Program-made: the position numbers and the translations under genes
Source of the DNA: JALOKP01 sp963800865
GTDB lineage: Bacteria > Acidobacteriota > Polarisedimenticolia > J045
Direction of reading: 5' to 3'
DNA: 64,000 bases
Assembly: GCA_963800865.1 (NCBI GenBank)
Contig: CAWDCL010000002.1
Coordinates: 372,001 to 436,000 of the forward strand
The notes under the pieces: model-generated
Told to the model about the DNA's origin: nothing
Seen by the model: the letters and a program-made list of their open reading frames with translations, nothing else
Database searches by the model: none
Shown: positions 41,768-51,746 of the stretch, one piece after another
How the letters are laid out: each line of letters starts with the position of its first letter
Position numbering within the stretch: position 1 is the first letter of the stretch

Positions 41768-44346
41768 TCCGGCTGTTGACGCGTTCCGGCCTGCGGCACG
41801 CGCTGGCCCACCCGTGGCAGCTCGCGCTGTCGGTGCTGGGGGTGGCGCTCGGCGTCGCGGTCGTGGTCGGGATCGACCTCGCCTCCGACAGCGCGAACCG
41901 GGCCTTCGCGCTCTCGACCGAGGCGATCACCGGGCGCACGACGCACCACGTCTTCGGCGGGCCGGCGGGGCTGCCGGATGCGGCGTACGTCGCGCTGCGG
42001 GTCGGGGCCGGCGTGCGACCGGCGGCGCCGGTGGTCGAGGGGTTCGTGGCGGTGCCGGGACGGGCCGGCGTGACGCTGCGCGTGCTGGGCGTGGACCCGT
42101 TCGCGGAGGCGCCGTTCCGGCCGTTCCTCGCGCCGGGTGGCGCACCGGGCGCGCCGGGCGCCGCGGGCCGCGACGGCGTCTTCGACCTGGCCGCCTGGCT
42201 GACGCGCCCCGGTGCGGTGGCGCTCTCGCCGGCCACCGCGCGCGCGGTCGGCGTCGCGCCGGGCGGGAGCTTCGAGATCGAGTCGGGCGGGACGCGGCAG
42301 CGCGTCATGCTGGCGGCGCTGATCGAGCCGCAGGACGAGCTGGCGCGCCGCGCCGTCGAAGGGCTGCTGCTGGCCGACGTCGCCACCGCGCAGGAACTGC
42401 TCGGCCGCGTCGGGCGCCTGTCGCGGATCGACCTGATCGCGCCCGACGGCGCGGCGGGGGAGGCGCTGCTCGCGCGGGCCCGCGCCGCACTGCCCGCGGG
42501 CGCGACGATCGTCCGCGCCGCGGCGCGCAGCGCGTCGATCGAGACCATGACCGGCGCCTTCCGTCTGAACCTGATGGCGCTGTCGCTGCTGGCGCTGGTC
42601 TGCGGCGCGTTCCTGATCTACAACGCGATGACCTTCTCGGTCGTGCAGCGCCGGCCGCAGATCGGCCGGCTGCGCGCGCTCGGCGTGACGCGGCGCGAGG
42701 TGCTGGCGGGGGTCCTCGGCGAGGCGGCGGGGGTCGGGATCGCCGGGACGGCGCTCGGGCTGCTGCTGGGGGTCGCGCTCGGGCGCGGCCTGGTCGTGCT
42801 GGTGACGCAGACGATCAACGACCTCTACTTCGTGCTGACCGTGCGCGAAGCCATCGTCTCGCCCTGGCCGCTCCTCAAGGGGGCGGCGCTCGGCCTGGCC
42901 GGGACGCTGCTCGCTGCCCTGCCGCCGGCGCTCGAGGCGACCGGCGTGCCGCCGGTCACGGTCCTGTCGCGCTCGGCGGTCGAAACCGGCGTGCGGCGCG
43001 CGCTGCCGCGGCTCGTGGCGGCCGGCCTCTCCCTGCTGGCGCTGGCCGCCCTGCTCCTCGCGCTCCCGACGAAGAGTCTCCTCGTTTCGTTCGCCGGGCT
43101 CTTCGCGGTGATTCTCGGCTGCGCGCTCCTGACGCCGGCGGTCGTGCTGGGGTTCGCGCGCCTGGCGGCGCCGCTCGCCGCGCGCGCGTTCGGTATCCTG
43201 GGCGGGATGGCGGCACGCGGGGCCGCGGCCGGCCTGTCCCGCACCGGCGTCGCGACCGCGGCGCTGATGATCGCGATCTCGGTCGCGGTCGGCGTCGGCG
43301 TGATGATCGGCAGCTTCCGCGAGACGGTGATCCGCTGGCTCGAGTACACGCTGGCGGCGGACGTCTACGTCACCGCGCCCAGCTCGCTCGACTCGCGCAG
43401 CGAACGGCCGCTCGATCCGGCGCTGGTCGCGGCCCTGCGCGGCGCCCCGGGCGTGGCCGCGGCGCACGCGCTGCGCGCGACCGAACTGGAGACGGCGGAC
43501 GGCCCGGTGCCGATCGTGGCGATCGACATGACGCCGCGCGGACACGGGGCCTTCTCGTTCAAGCAGGGCCGGCCGGAGGCGATCTGGCCGGCCTTCGACG
43601 CGGGCGGAGCGGTGCTCGTCTCCGAGCCGTTCGCGTTCCGGCGCGGGGTCGGCGTCGGCGACCGGGTGACGCTGCCGACCGACCGCGGGCCGCAGGCGTT
43701 CCCGGTCGCGGGCGTCTTCTACGACTACGGTTCCGACCGCGGCGTGGTGATCATGAGCCGGGCGACCTGGGACCGCGCCTTCGACGACCGCGGCGTCAAC
43801 GCGCTGGGGCTGTTCGTCGCGGACGGCGCCGATCCCGACGCACTGGTCGAGGCGCTGCGGGCGCGGGTGCCGGCCGGGCAGGAGGTCGTGATCCAGTCGC
43901 AGCGCACGATCAAGCGGATCTCGCTCGAGATCTTCGACCGGACCTTCCTGATCACCGCGGTGCTGCGCTTCCTCGCCTTCGTCGTGGCCTTCGTGGCCGT
44001 GCTGTCGGCGCTGATGGCGCTGCAGCTGGAGAAGGCGCGCGAGATCGCGGTGCTGCGCGCGAACGGGATGACCCCCGGGCAGGTCTTCCAGCTGGTGACG
44101 GCGGAGACCGCGTTCCTGGGGGCCGTGGCCGGGCTGCTCGCGCTGCCGGTCGGGCTGGTGCTCGCCGCGCTGATGATCTTCGTGATCAACCGGCGCTCGT
44201 TCGGCTGGTCGCTCTCGATGACGGTCGACCCGTGGCTGCTGGCCCAGGCCTTCGGCGTCGCGGTGCTGGCGGCGGTGCTGGCCGGGCTCTACCCGGCGCT
44301 GCGCATGGCGCGGACCTCGCCCGCGCTGGCGCTGCGGGAGGAGTGA
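41764..44346 (+). CDS. FtsX-like ABC transporter permease (double, 860 residues)
   Basis: It starts with a helix (LALSVLGVALGVAVVVGIDLA) and a periplasmic domain (about 50-250). Next come three helices of a first FtsX unit (LNLMALSLLALVCGAFLIYN; AGVGIAGTALGLLLGVALG; LLKGAALGLAGTLLAALPPA), a second helix set and periplasmic domain (about 400-720), and a last FtsX unit (LRFLAFVVAFVAVLSALMAL; TAFLGAVAGLLALPVGLVLA; FGVAVLAAVLAGLYPALRMA). The layout matches YbbP/AttFG-type permeases. Together with the ATPase it should form a mechanotransmission or lipid-export machine. The following gene encodes an AttH/CrtC-like protein. The start is GTG 41764, overlapping the ATPase stop. Confidence 0.92.
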   Translation: MIRLLTRSGLRHALAHPWQLALSVLGVALGVAVVVGIDLASDSANRAFALSTEAITGRTTHHVFGGPAGLPDAAYVALRVGAGVRPAAPVVEGFVAVPGRAGVTLRVLGVDPFAEAPFRPFLAPGGAPGAPGAAGRDGVFDLAAWLTRPGAVALSPATARAVGVAPGGSFEIESGGTRQRVMLAALIEPQDELARRAVEGLLLADVATAQELLGRVGRLSRIDLIAPDGAAGEALLARARAALPAGATIVRAAARSASIETMTGAFRLNLMALSLLALVCGAFLIYNAMTFSVVQRRPQIGRLRALGVTRREVLAGVLGEAAGVGIAGTALGLLLGVALGRGLVVLVTQTINDLYFVLTVREAIVSPWPLLKGAALGLAGTLLAALPPALEATGVPPVTVLSRSAVETGVRRALPRLVAAGLSLLALAALLLALPTKSLLVSFAGLFAVILGCALLTPAVVLGFARLAAPLAARAFGILGGMAARGAAAGLSRTGVATAALMIAISVAVGVGVMIGSFRETVIRWLEYTLAADVYVTAPSSLDSRSERPLDPALVAALRGAPGVAAAHALRATELETADGPVPIVAIDMTPRGHGAFSFKQGRPEAIWPAFDAGGAVLVSEPFAFRRGVGVGDRVTLPTDRGPQAFPVAGVFYDYGSDRGVVIMSRATWDRAFDDRGVNALGLFVADGADPDALVEALRARVPAGQEVVIQSQRTIKRISLEIFDRTFLITAVLRFLAFVVAFVAVLSALMALQLEKAREIAVLRANGMTPGQVFQLVTAETAFLGAVAGLLALPVGLVLAALMIFVINRRSFGWSLSMTVDPWLLAQAFGVAVLAAVLAGLYPALRMARTSPALALREE

Positions 44347-45537
44347 TGCGCGGGCGGGGTCCCCTGCTGGCGCTGGCCTTCGTGGCCGCACTCGCAGCGC
44401 TGGGGGCGCTGGCGTGGCGCGCGACCGCGCACGAGCGGGCCCCGCTCGCGGCCGGCCTCTCGCTGAGCGACGCCATGGGGTCCCGTACCGACGACGCGCT
44501 CTACGCGCGCGCCGTTGCGCCGCGGCCGTTCGCGTTCCCCGCCGACCACGGGCCGCACCCGGAGTTCCGGACCGAGTGGTGGTACTTCACCGGCAACCTC
44601 GTGGCCGCCGACGGCCGCGCCTTCGGCTACCAGCTGACCTTCTTCCGCCAGGCGGTCGCGCCGGAGTCGCCGGACGACACGCTGCGCGCCTCGGCGTGGG
44701 CGACGCGGCAGGTCTACCTGGCCCACTTCGCGGTCACCGACGTCGGCGGCGCGCGGTTCCACGCCTTCGAGCGCTTCGCGCGCGGTGCGGCCGGCCTGGC
44801 CGGGGCCGCGCTCTCGTCCGCCGGGGGTCTGCGCGTCTTCCTCGAGGACTGGAGCGCGGAAGGACCGGGCGACGCCACCTTCCCGCTGCGGCTGCGCGCG
44901 GCGGACGGGAGCGTCGCGATCGACCTGACGCTCGAGCAGGGGAAGCCGCCGGTGCTCCAGGGGGACGCCGGCCTGTCGCAGAAGGGCCCGGAGCCGGGCA
45001 ACGCGAGCCTACTACTACTCGCTCACCCGGATGCCGACCTCCGGCACGCTCACCGTCGACGGGCGCGCGTTCGCCGTCACCGGCGCGTCCTGGATGGACC
45101 GCGAATGGTCGACCAGCGCGCTCCCCGAGGGCGTCGTCGGCTGGGACTGGTTCGCGCTGCAGTTCGACGACGGGAGCGAGCTGATGCTCTACCAGCTGCG
45201 GCGTGCAGACGGCTCGGCCGATCCGTTCAGCAAGGGGACGCTGGTCGCGCCCGACGGCCGCTCGACGCGGCTCGACGCGAGCGACGTGCAGCTGGCGGCG
45301 GAAGGGGTGTGGCGCAACCCGTCCGGGGCCGAGTATCCCGCCCGCTGGCGGCTCGCGATCCCGTCGCACGCGATCGCCCTGACCGTGACGCCGGCGCTGG
45401 CGGACCAGGAGCTGCCGCTCTCGATCCGCTACTGGGAGGGATCGGTCCGCGCCGAGGGAACGCGCGACGGCGCTCCGGCCCGCGGCGTCGGCTACCTCGA
45501 GATGACCGGGTACGCCGCGCCGCCGGGCGCGCGCTAG
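44346..45537 (+). CDS. AttH/CrtC-like (lipocalin-like) secreted protein (one frameshift)
   Basis: About 395 residues. The N-terminal hydrophobic segment (LLALAFVAALAALGALAW) is a signal or anchor. HPEFRTEWWYFTGNL is the hallmark of the CrtC hydratase/AttH family, and SWMDREWSTSALPEGVVGWD is the second conserved block. The frame breaks near 45008: the first part ends KGPEPGNAS and the second continues YYYSLTRMPTSGTLTVDG in the next frame. One base explains it, so the protein is probably whole in the cell. AttH proteins sit beside ABC-ATPase plus FtsX permease genes, exactly as here. The ATG overlaps the permease stop by one base (TGATG). Confidence 0.85.
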
Positions 45538-45815
45538 CCGAGCTTCTTCCCGGCCAGCGACGGCACCTTGTCGGTCCGGGTCCCGAGCTTGACGCTCGTC
45601 GCGATCCGCACGACGCCCTCCGCGTGGAGCGTCTCGTGGATCCGCCGGATCGCGGCGAGGATCTCGCCCAGCTCCCCTTCGACGTTGGTGCCGTAGGCGT
45701 GGGCTTCGACCGTCAGCCCGGACTCGACCAGCAGCTGGTGGGCGCGCTTGACCTGCGGCCGGACCGAGACGCCGACGCCGATCGGGATGACCTGGATTTC
45801 TGCGAGGGCTCTCAT
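45534..45815 (-). CDS. MTH1187/YkoF-type thiamine-binding protein
   Basis: A 93-residue single-domain protein: LAEIQVIPIGVGVSVRPQVK opens the family, and EAHAYGTNVEGELGEILAAI, then RIATSVKLGTRTDKVPSL complete it. The fold is a ferredoxin-like dimer/tetramer that binds thiamine-type ligands in some members. ATG 45815 is preferred over 45824, 45860 because it begins the conserved strand. The 3' end overlaps the AttH-like gene by four bases on the opposite strand. Confidence 0.85.
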   Translation of the reverse strand: MRALAEIQVIPIGVGVSVRPQVKRAHQLLVESGLTVEAHAYGTNVEGELGEILAAIRRIHETLHAEGVVRIATSVKLGTRTDKVPSLAGKKLG

Positions 45816-45848
45816 GGGCCGCATTGTAGCCGAAGGCGGCGCGATCGC

Positions 45849-45877
45849 TTGACCAATCAATCAGTCACTTCTATCGT
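45849..45877 (+). promoter_or_regulatory. Candidate sigma70-type promoter of the barrel-protein gene
   Basis: TTGACC at 45849-45854, a 17-base AT-rich spacer and TATCGT at 45872-45877, then a leader of about 28 bases to the ATG at 45913, which has AGGAG at 45903-45907. Spacing is ideal and -35 is five of six. Confidence 0.5.
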
Positions 45878-45912
45878 GTATCGGGCTGCGCGCCGCAGCC
45901 CCAGGAGTCCCC

Positions 45913-46788
45913 ATGACCGTCCGCATGTCCCTTCGTCGCGCCGTTGTCGCCACCGCGGCCTGCGCTGCCACATTGTTCTTTCTGGCGCTCCCCGCGGCCG
46001 CCGCCGACGATTCGGCCGGTCTCAAGCCGGCACGCGTCCTCTCCGACGACTGGCACTTCGAGCTCGGCGGGCTCTGGGCCGATTTCCGTTCCGGCCTGCA
46101 GGTGAGCTCCAGCCGGGCTATCGGGACCAGCGTCAACCTCGAGGACGACATGGGCCTCTCGTCGAACACGACGACCTGGGTCGCCAACGGCTTCTGGCGC
46201 ATCAGCGGCCCCCACTCGGTCGGTTTCGCCTACACCTCGTTCAACCGCGACGGCAGTAACAAGCTCGACCAGGCGGTCACGATCGGCGACACCGTCTACG
46301 ACGTCGACGCACGGGTCGACTCCAGCCTGGATTTCGACTTCCTGCAGCTTTACTACCACTGGTCGGCCGTCAACAACGGGAAGACCGAGGCAGGATTCTC
46401 GTTCGGCCTCAGCACCTACAGGATCGAGGCTTCGATCTCCGGCCAGGGGACCGTCAACGGGAACGGCGAGGAGACCTACCGCGAGCACGCCGAGCAATCA
46501 GAGGATATCGTCGCCCCGATCCCGGTGGTCGGCCTGTTCATCAACTATGCCTTCACGCCGAACCTGATCCTGATGGCCAACGCGAACTTCTTCCGCATCG
46601 ATGTGGGCGATGTCGCGGGCAGGGTGATCTCGAGCCAGGCCAGCCTGGACTGGTACTTCACGAAGAACTTCGGGGCGGGGGTCAGTATTTTCGGGAACTC
46701 CATCAATGCCGACGTGAACGGCAGCCGCGACTGGATGGTCAACCTCAACGAAAGCGGCTTCGGAGCGCACGCGTCATTCGTGTTCTGA
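45913..46788 (+). CDS. Outer-membrane beta-barrel protein
   Basis: A 291-residue protein with a signal peptide (RRAVVATAACAATLFFLALP, cleaved after AAA). Alternating amphipathic strands follow: WHFELGGLWADFRSGLQVSS, VNLEDDMGLSSNTTTWVANG, SVGFAYTSFNRDG, DFLQLYYHWSAV, KTEAGFSFGLSTYRIE, and a terminal phenylalanine (ASFVF) as required for BAM recognition. The family is uncharacterised, with a look of the small OmpW/OMP_b-brl group. The frame is clean. It converges with the kinase gene, overlapping it by 15 bases. Confidence 0.8.
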   Translation: MTVRMSLRRAVVATAACAATLFFLALPAAAADDSAGLKPARVLSDDWHFELGGLWADFRSGLQVSSSRAIGTSVNLEDDMGLSSNTTTWVANGFWRISGPHSVGFAYTSFNRDGSNKLDQAVTIGDTVYDVDARVDSSLDFDFLQLYYHWSAVNNGKTEAGFSFGLSTYRIEASISGQGTVNGNGEETYREHAEQSEDIVAPIPVVGLFINYAFTPNLILMANANFFRIDVGDVAGRVISSQASLDWYFTKNFGAGVSIFGNSINADVNGSRDWMVNLNESGFGAHASFVF

Positions 46789-49236
46789 GGCGGGCGCTTT
46801 CGCCCGGGCCCGGATCGCCGCCGCGCGTTCCTCGTCGTTCCGCGCTCCCGACTCGTCGCCGCCCCAGCGGCGGAGTTTCGCCCGCAGGACGAGCGACTCT
46901 GCGACCGCCGGGTGGTCCGGGCCGAGCGCCTCCTCCTGGGCCGACAGCGCGCGCTCCACGGCGTCTTCAGCGGCGTCGACGTCTCCGAGGGAGCCCAGCA
47001 CGCCGGCCAGGTTCACCAGGTCCTGCGCGACGCGCGGGTGCCGCGGCCCGAACGCCTTCTCGTCGATCGCCAGCGCCTGCTCCAGCAGCGGGCGGGCCGA
47101 GGCGAACTCCCCCTTCGCCTCGTCGACCAGGCCGATGTTGCCCAGGGCCTGCGCGATATCGGGGTGGTCGGGGGCGAGCGCCACCCGGCGGATCTCCAGC
47201 GCGCGCTCGTAGGCGGCCCGCGCCTCGTCGAAGCGCTTCCGGTTCCAGAAGAGCGCGCCGAGATTGTTGTACGACGCGGCGATGTCGGGGTGATTCGGCG
47301 GAAGGCTCTTCTCGCGGAGCGCAAGGGCCCGCTCGAGCAGCGCCTGGGCGGCGTCGAAGTCGCCGAGGCTCTGGTCCACCACGGCGAGGTCGCTGTACGC
47401 CCACGCGAGCGACGGGTGAAGCGGGGGAAGCGTCCGCTCCATCGTCGCGATCACGCGCTCGTAGACCGCCCGCGCCTGCCGCGAGTCGCCCGTCACCTGG
47501 AGCAGCCAGCCGAGCTGGTAGAGCGTGAACGCCACGTCGCGGTGGTCGGGGCCGTAAAGGCGCTCGCGGATCGCCAGCGACTGCTCGAGCATCGCCCGCG
47601 CCTCGGCGTACTTCCCGACGTCGCGCAACGTCATCCCCTGCTGCGCCAGCGCGTACGCCAGCGACGGCTCGTCGGGTGGGTCTGCGGCCTCGATCAGCGC
47701 GATCGCCTCGCGCTGGAGCGGCAGCGCCTCCGCGAAACGCGCCTGGAGTTGACGCAGGTAGGCCAGGTCGAGCAGCGTCCCAGGCAGGCTCTTCGGATCG
47801 TCCGGCGCCGTCCTGCGCTGGGTCGCGAGGGAGCGCTCGAGAAGCGGCTCGGCCTCGCGGTAGAGGCCGAGGTTGCGGTAGACGCTCCCCATCGTGCGCT
47901 CGAGGCGCGCCTTCGTGGCCGGCTCCTCGCCCAGCTCGCGGTCGATCCGCGCCACGCCCTGGTCGAGGATCTCGCGCGCGGTGATCGAATTGGCGCGCGC
48001 CTCGCCCGGATCGGAGACCTTGAACAGGCCGACCAGGAAATCGGACACGCGCCGCGCCGTCGTGGCCTCCGCTTCGGCACGGCGCTCCGCGCGACGCGTC
48101 CGGACCAGGCCCACGCTGGCGGCGGCGAGGCCCAGCACGAGCGCGACGGTCACAGCGCCCGCGGCGAGCACCCCCAGGCGGTGCCTGCGCACGAACTTGG
48201 CGACCTTGTAGCCCGGGCTGGGCGGCCGCGCCGCGACCGGTTCGTGGCGCTGGTACCGGCGCAGATCGGCCGCCAGCTCGCTCGCGGCGGCGTAGCGCCG
48301 CGTGCGGTCCTTGTCCATCGCCTTGAGCACGATCCAGTCGAGGTCGTGCGCCAGCGTCCTGGCCAGCGCGCGCGGCTCGGTGCGCCGGCTCCTCGCGACA
48401 TCATCGGAGTTCCCGCCCGGGGTCGAGAGGCGCCGGCTGGGCCGCGGCGGGTCGACATCGCGCAGGCGGCGCTGCAGCTCGCTGAGCGACAGCTTGCGCA
48501 GTTCCTCGGTCGGGAAGGGGAGCGAGCCGGTGAGCAGCTCGTACAGCATGACCCCGAGCGAGTAGACGTCGCTGCGCGTGTCGATGTCGAGACCCGACAT
48601 CTCGGCCTGTTCGGGGCTCATGTACTCGGGCGTGCCGAGCGGGCGGCCGAACTCGGTGTGAGCGGCGGACGCGGCGAGTCCCGGGAGGGTCGCCTTGGCG
48701 ACGCCGAAATCGATGACCTTGGGAGATGGCGCGCCGTCGGCGACCGTGACCAGCACGTTCGACGGCTTGAGGTCGCGGTGGATGATCCCCTTCTGGTGGG
48801 CGTGCTGGACCGCTTCGCAGACCGTGACGAAGAGCCCGATCCGGTGCGCGGTGTCGAGGCGCTCGCGGTCGCAGTAGTCGGTGATCGGCACCCCCGCGAC
48901 GAAGTCCATCACGAAGTAGGGGCGCCCTTCCGGGGTCGCACCGGCGTCCAGGACGCGCGCGATGTTCGGGTGGTCCATCAGCGCGAGCGCCTGGCGCTCG
49001 GTCTCGAAGCGCGCCACGAACTGCTCGGTGTCGAGGCCCCACTTCACCAGCTTGAGCGCGACGCGGCGGCGGATCGGCCGCTCCTGCTCGGCCTCGTAGA
49101 CGACACCCATCCCGCCCTCGCCGATCTTGCGCACCAGGCGATAGGGACCGAGGAAGACGGGAGGCGCACCGATCGCGGAGCGGGCGACGGTGGTGTCGTC
49201 CTCCGGGCAGGTCGGGGACAGCGGGTCTTCGACCAC
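46774..49236 (-). CDS. Membrane Ser/Thr protein kinase with periplasmic TPR domain
   Basis: An 820-residue receptor kinase. Residues about 30-340 are the kinase: KIGEGGMGVVYEAEQ (Gly loop), VALKLVKWG (Lys), IIHRDLKPSNVLV (catalytic loop), VIDFGVAKA (DFG), TPEYMSPEQAE, and SDVYSLGVMLYELL. One membrane helix lies at about 365-388 (RLGVLAAGAVTVALVLGLAA). The outer part, residues about 410-800, is a long run of TPR_10/12 repeats of about 42 residues (LDLAYLRQLQARFAEALPLQ; YNNLGALFWNRKRFDEARAA). It transduces external or periplasmic signals by phosphorylating cytoplasmic targets. Such kinase-TPR proteins abound in Acidobacteriota. The partner substrate is not evident nearby. Confidence 0.93.
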   Translation of the reverse strand: MVEDPLSPTCPEDDTTVARSAIGAPPVFLGPYRLVRKIGEGGMGVVYEAEQERPIRRRVALKLVKWGLDTEQFVARFETERQALALMDHPNIARVLDAGATPEGRPYFVMDFVAGVPITDYCDRERLDTAHRIGLFVTVCEAVQHAHQKGIIHRDLKPSNVLVTVADGAPSPKVIDFGVAKATLPGLAASAAHTEFGRPLGTPEYMSPEQAEMSGLDIDTRSDVYSLGVMLYELLTGSLPFPTEELRKLSLSELQRRLRDVDPPRPSRRLSTPGGNSDDVARSRRTEPRALARTLAHDLDWIVLKAMDKDRTRRYAAASELAADLRRYQRHEPVAARPPSPGYKVAKFVRRHRLGVLAAGAVTVALVLGLAAASVGLVRTRRAERRAEAEATTARRVSDFLVGLFKVSDPGEARANSITAREILDQGVARIDRELGEEPATKARLERTMGSVYRNLGLYREAEPLLERSLATQRRTAPDDPKSLPGTLLDLAYLRQLQARFAEALPLQREAIALIEAADPPDEPSLAYALAQQGMTLRDVGKYAEARAMLEQSLAIRERLYGPDHRDVAFTLYQLGWLLQVTGDSRQARAVYERVIATMERTLPPLHPSLAWAYSDLAVVDQSLGDFDAAQALLERALALREKSLPPNHPDIAASYNNLGALFWNRKRFDEARAAYERALEIRRVALAPDHPDIAQALGNIGLVDEAKGEFASARPLLEQALAIDEKAFGPRHPRVAQDLVNLAGVLGSLGDVDAAEDAVERALSAQEEALGPDHPAVAESLVLRAKLRRWGGDESGARNDEERAAAIRARAKAPASEHE

Positions 49237-49335
49237 GACCGCCTCCCTTCGGGGGCTCGCGACGGCGGAGCGATCTGGACGCGGTCAGGAGTGTAGGCGC
49301 GGCCCCCGCCGGTCAACAAGGGCGCACGCCGCAGC

Positions 49336-49511
49336 GGGTCGCGTTTACGAGCTTTCGCGAACGAGTTTCTCGAACGGCACGCTGCTCGTCGATACGCCCC
49401 CGGCAGCGCGGGTTGCTGCCGGGAGCCGCCACGCCTACGGGGGGTTCGCACTATTTCACGGTTGCCGCGCGAAACGACTGCGGGGACGAATCGCCCGAAA
49501 GCCGACTAACA
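49336..49511 (+). pseudogene. Fragment of an FN3-like secreted-protein C-terminus
   Basis: Two adjoining frames give GRVYELSRTSFSNGTLLVD followed, after a shift near 49420, by ATPTGGSHYFTVAARNDCG and DESPESRL. This is the last part of a fibronectin type III domain of the kind ending large secreted proteins. There is no start codon and the remaining gene is missing, so it is a relic in the 49237-49653 interval. The rest of that interval (49500-49610) is AT-richer and holds a small hairpin at 49585-49607 (arms GCCGAGT/ACTCGGC). Confidence 0.55.
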
Positions 49512-49653
49512 ACATCGATCAGAGATGTTATCCAGATGCTGCATTCCAGATTACTGATCGGACATTTTCCTCTAGCAATGCCACGCCGAGTCACCGTATA
49601 ACTCGGCATCCCGACGCGCGGGGGACCGTCGTCCGGGGTACGGAGGAGAGGTC

Positions 49654-51739
49654 ATGATCTGCACTTGCAGGCGCGCGGCGTGGCTCGCCGCGGTGGTCGT
49701 CGTCGTGCTCGCCGCGTGTCCGGCCGCGTTCGCGCAGCAGTTTCCCTTCAACGTGAAGATCGAGAAGATCCTCGACAACACGGCGGAACTGGGCGAGATC
49801 GTCCAGGCCCCGACCGGCGAGCTGTGGTTGCTCGAGCGCGCCACCGGCACGATCCGGGTCTTCACCAACGGCAAGCAGAGCACCACGCTCGGGATCCCGG
49901 TGACCAGCACCTGCCAGGCGGGACTCCTCGACGCGACCTTTGCGCCCGACTACGCGACGAGCGGGCTGGCCTTCGTGTCGTACGTGGATGTCAGCGGCAA
50001 GCTCCGCGTCGATCGCGTGCTGCGCAACGGGACCGCGCTCTCCCTGGGTACGATGGTCCTGGACCTCGGAGCCGGTGCTCGACACCTGCCGCCCGGGCGG
50101 CGGCCTGCAGGTCGGCAAGGACGGGAAGCTCTTCGTCTCGACGGGCGACCTGGGCAGCTCCGGCAACGCGCAGGTCGACAGCCACACCTCCGGGAAGGTG
50201 CTTCGCGCGAACCTCGACGGCACCGTTCCGGGCGACAACCCGTCGGGCAGCCTCGTCTGGTCCAAGGGTTATCGCAACAATGCGGGGCTTGCCTACAACC
50301 CGGACACCACGCGGGCCGGCGGGACCTTCTATGTCAGCGACGTCGGCGCCGCCTCCGGCGCGATCGCTTCGGACGAGATCAACGTCGTCACCCCCTCCGG
50401 CAACTACGCCTGGGACATGGGCTCCGGCATGTACGGGAACGGGACCAACGACCCGCTGGTGGCCTGGGGAACCAGCGTCCTCGTCAACCCCGATTCGATG
50501 ACCGTTCTGCGCACCCCCAAGTTCGGTACCGCGCACCAGAACGCGCTGATCGTCGCCGCACCGACGAACACCACGACCGTCAGGGGCAAGGTACGCGAGA
50601 TCACGCTGACCGGCTCGGAACTGGCGACCCTCGGCCAGTCGAAGTCGTTCTTCGACCCGGTGCTCGAGATGGACGGCACGGCGGACCCGCAGTGCCCGGC
50701 GCGCATCAACGCGATCACGACCGGCGGCGACGGCTGGCTCTACTCGTCGAACCTGGGAGCCAACCCCGGCATCTGGCGCATGTGGTACGACGGGCCGGGC
50801 GCGCGCGAGGTATCGACCGGCGGGTCGCCCTTCCCGATGACGGTCGAGCGCAGCGGCTCACAGCTCGTCTTCGGCTGGGAGAATCTCGGAGCGATCGACG
50901 CCGGCCGCGCCCAAGCGGTACGCTACGGGGCAGCAGCGTGCCGAGGCCTACCGGCTCTTCGAGGGGACGCTGCCGATCACGGGCGGCACCTACAACCACG
51001 CCGCCGTGCTCTCCACCAACGGGACGGCGGACGGCCCGGCGCGGCTCACCGCGACGCTCGCGGCGCCCGGCACCGGCAACCGGTACTACCTGATCGGCGC
51101 GCAGAACGACAACCTCGAGGGGACCCTCGGCGAGCGCCAGCAGCGGCACCGCCCGGACCGTTCCCGGAACGAAGGACTACTGCGACACGATCGGCCATGG
51201 CCGCACGGTCGGCACCTGCGCCCGCGACTTCCAGAACGAGACTACCGGGGCGCCGCTCAAGCTGAAGGACTACAACCCGAAGTCGCCGACCTACGGCCAG
51301 ACTTACAGCCTGGCCGATTTCCGCGGCAGGGTCATCAAGCTGGCGCTGACTTCGGAGAACTGCTACTGGTGCACGGTCGAGGCCGAAGGACGAGGGCGCG
51401 TGGACAAGCAGTACCGCGACCGCGATTTCCTGTTCGTCTCGATCTTCACGCTCGACTACGGCGTCTGGCACGTCCCGTCGAGCGAGTCGGACTGCCAGAC
51501 GCGCATCACCAACTGGGCCAACACCTACAACACCCCCTCGATCATGCTGTGCGACGTGGACGCCAACGGCGACGGCTTCGGCGACATCTCGAACTGGTAC
51601 GACCAGTGCAACTGCGCCCCGCAGAACTTCTACATCGACCAGGGCGGCGTGATCTACGACTACATCCAGGGCGCCCAGACGGCTCCGACGTGGCGGCGAC
51701 AGCATCGGCCCCGAAATCAACGCTCCGACCTGCGACTGA
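49654..51739 (+). pseudogene. Secreted sorbosone dehydrogenase-like propeller fused to a redoxin-like domain (frameshifted)
   Basis: Signal peptide (AAWLAAVVVVVLAACPAAFA), then a propeller of the glucose/sorbosone dehydrogenase type: ILDNTAELGEIVQAPTGELW, TCQAGLLDATFAPDYATSG, GGLQVGKDGKLFVSTGDLG, NNAGLAYNPDTTRAGGTFYV and SGNYAWDMG. Further on, YSLADFRGRVIKLALTSENC followed by YWCTV and DYGVWHVPSSESDC suggests a redoxin-like fold with a CxxxxC-type pair and a DANGDGFGD calcium loop. Frame changes occur near 50080, 50930, 51150 and 51690. About 690 residues are recovered, ending in NAPTCD and TGA at 51737-51739. The two parts look like one gene since no stop separates them once frames are joined. 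Probably a sequencing artefact rather than decay. Confidence 0.6.
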
Positions 51740-51746
51740 CGACCCT

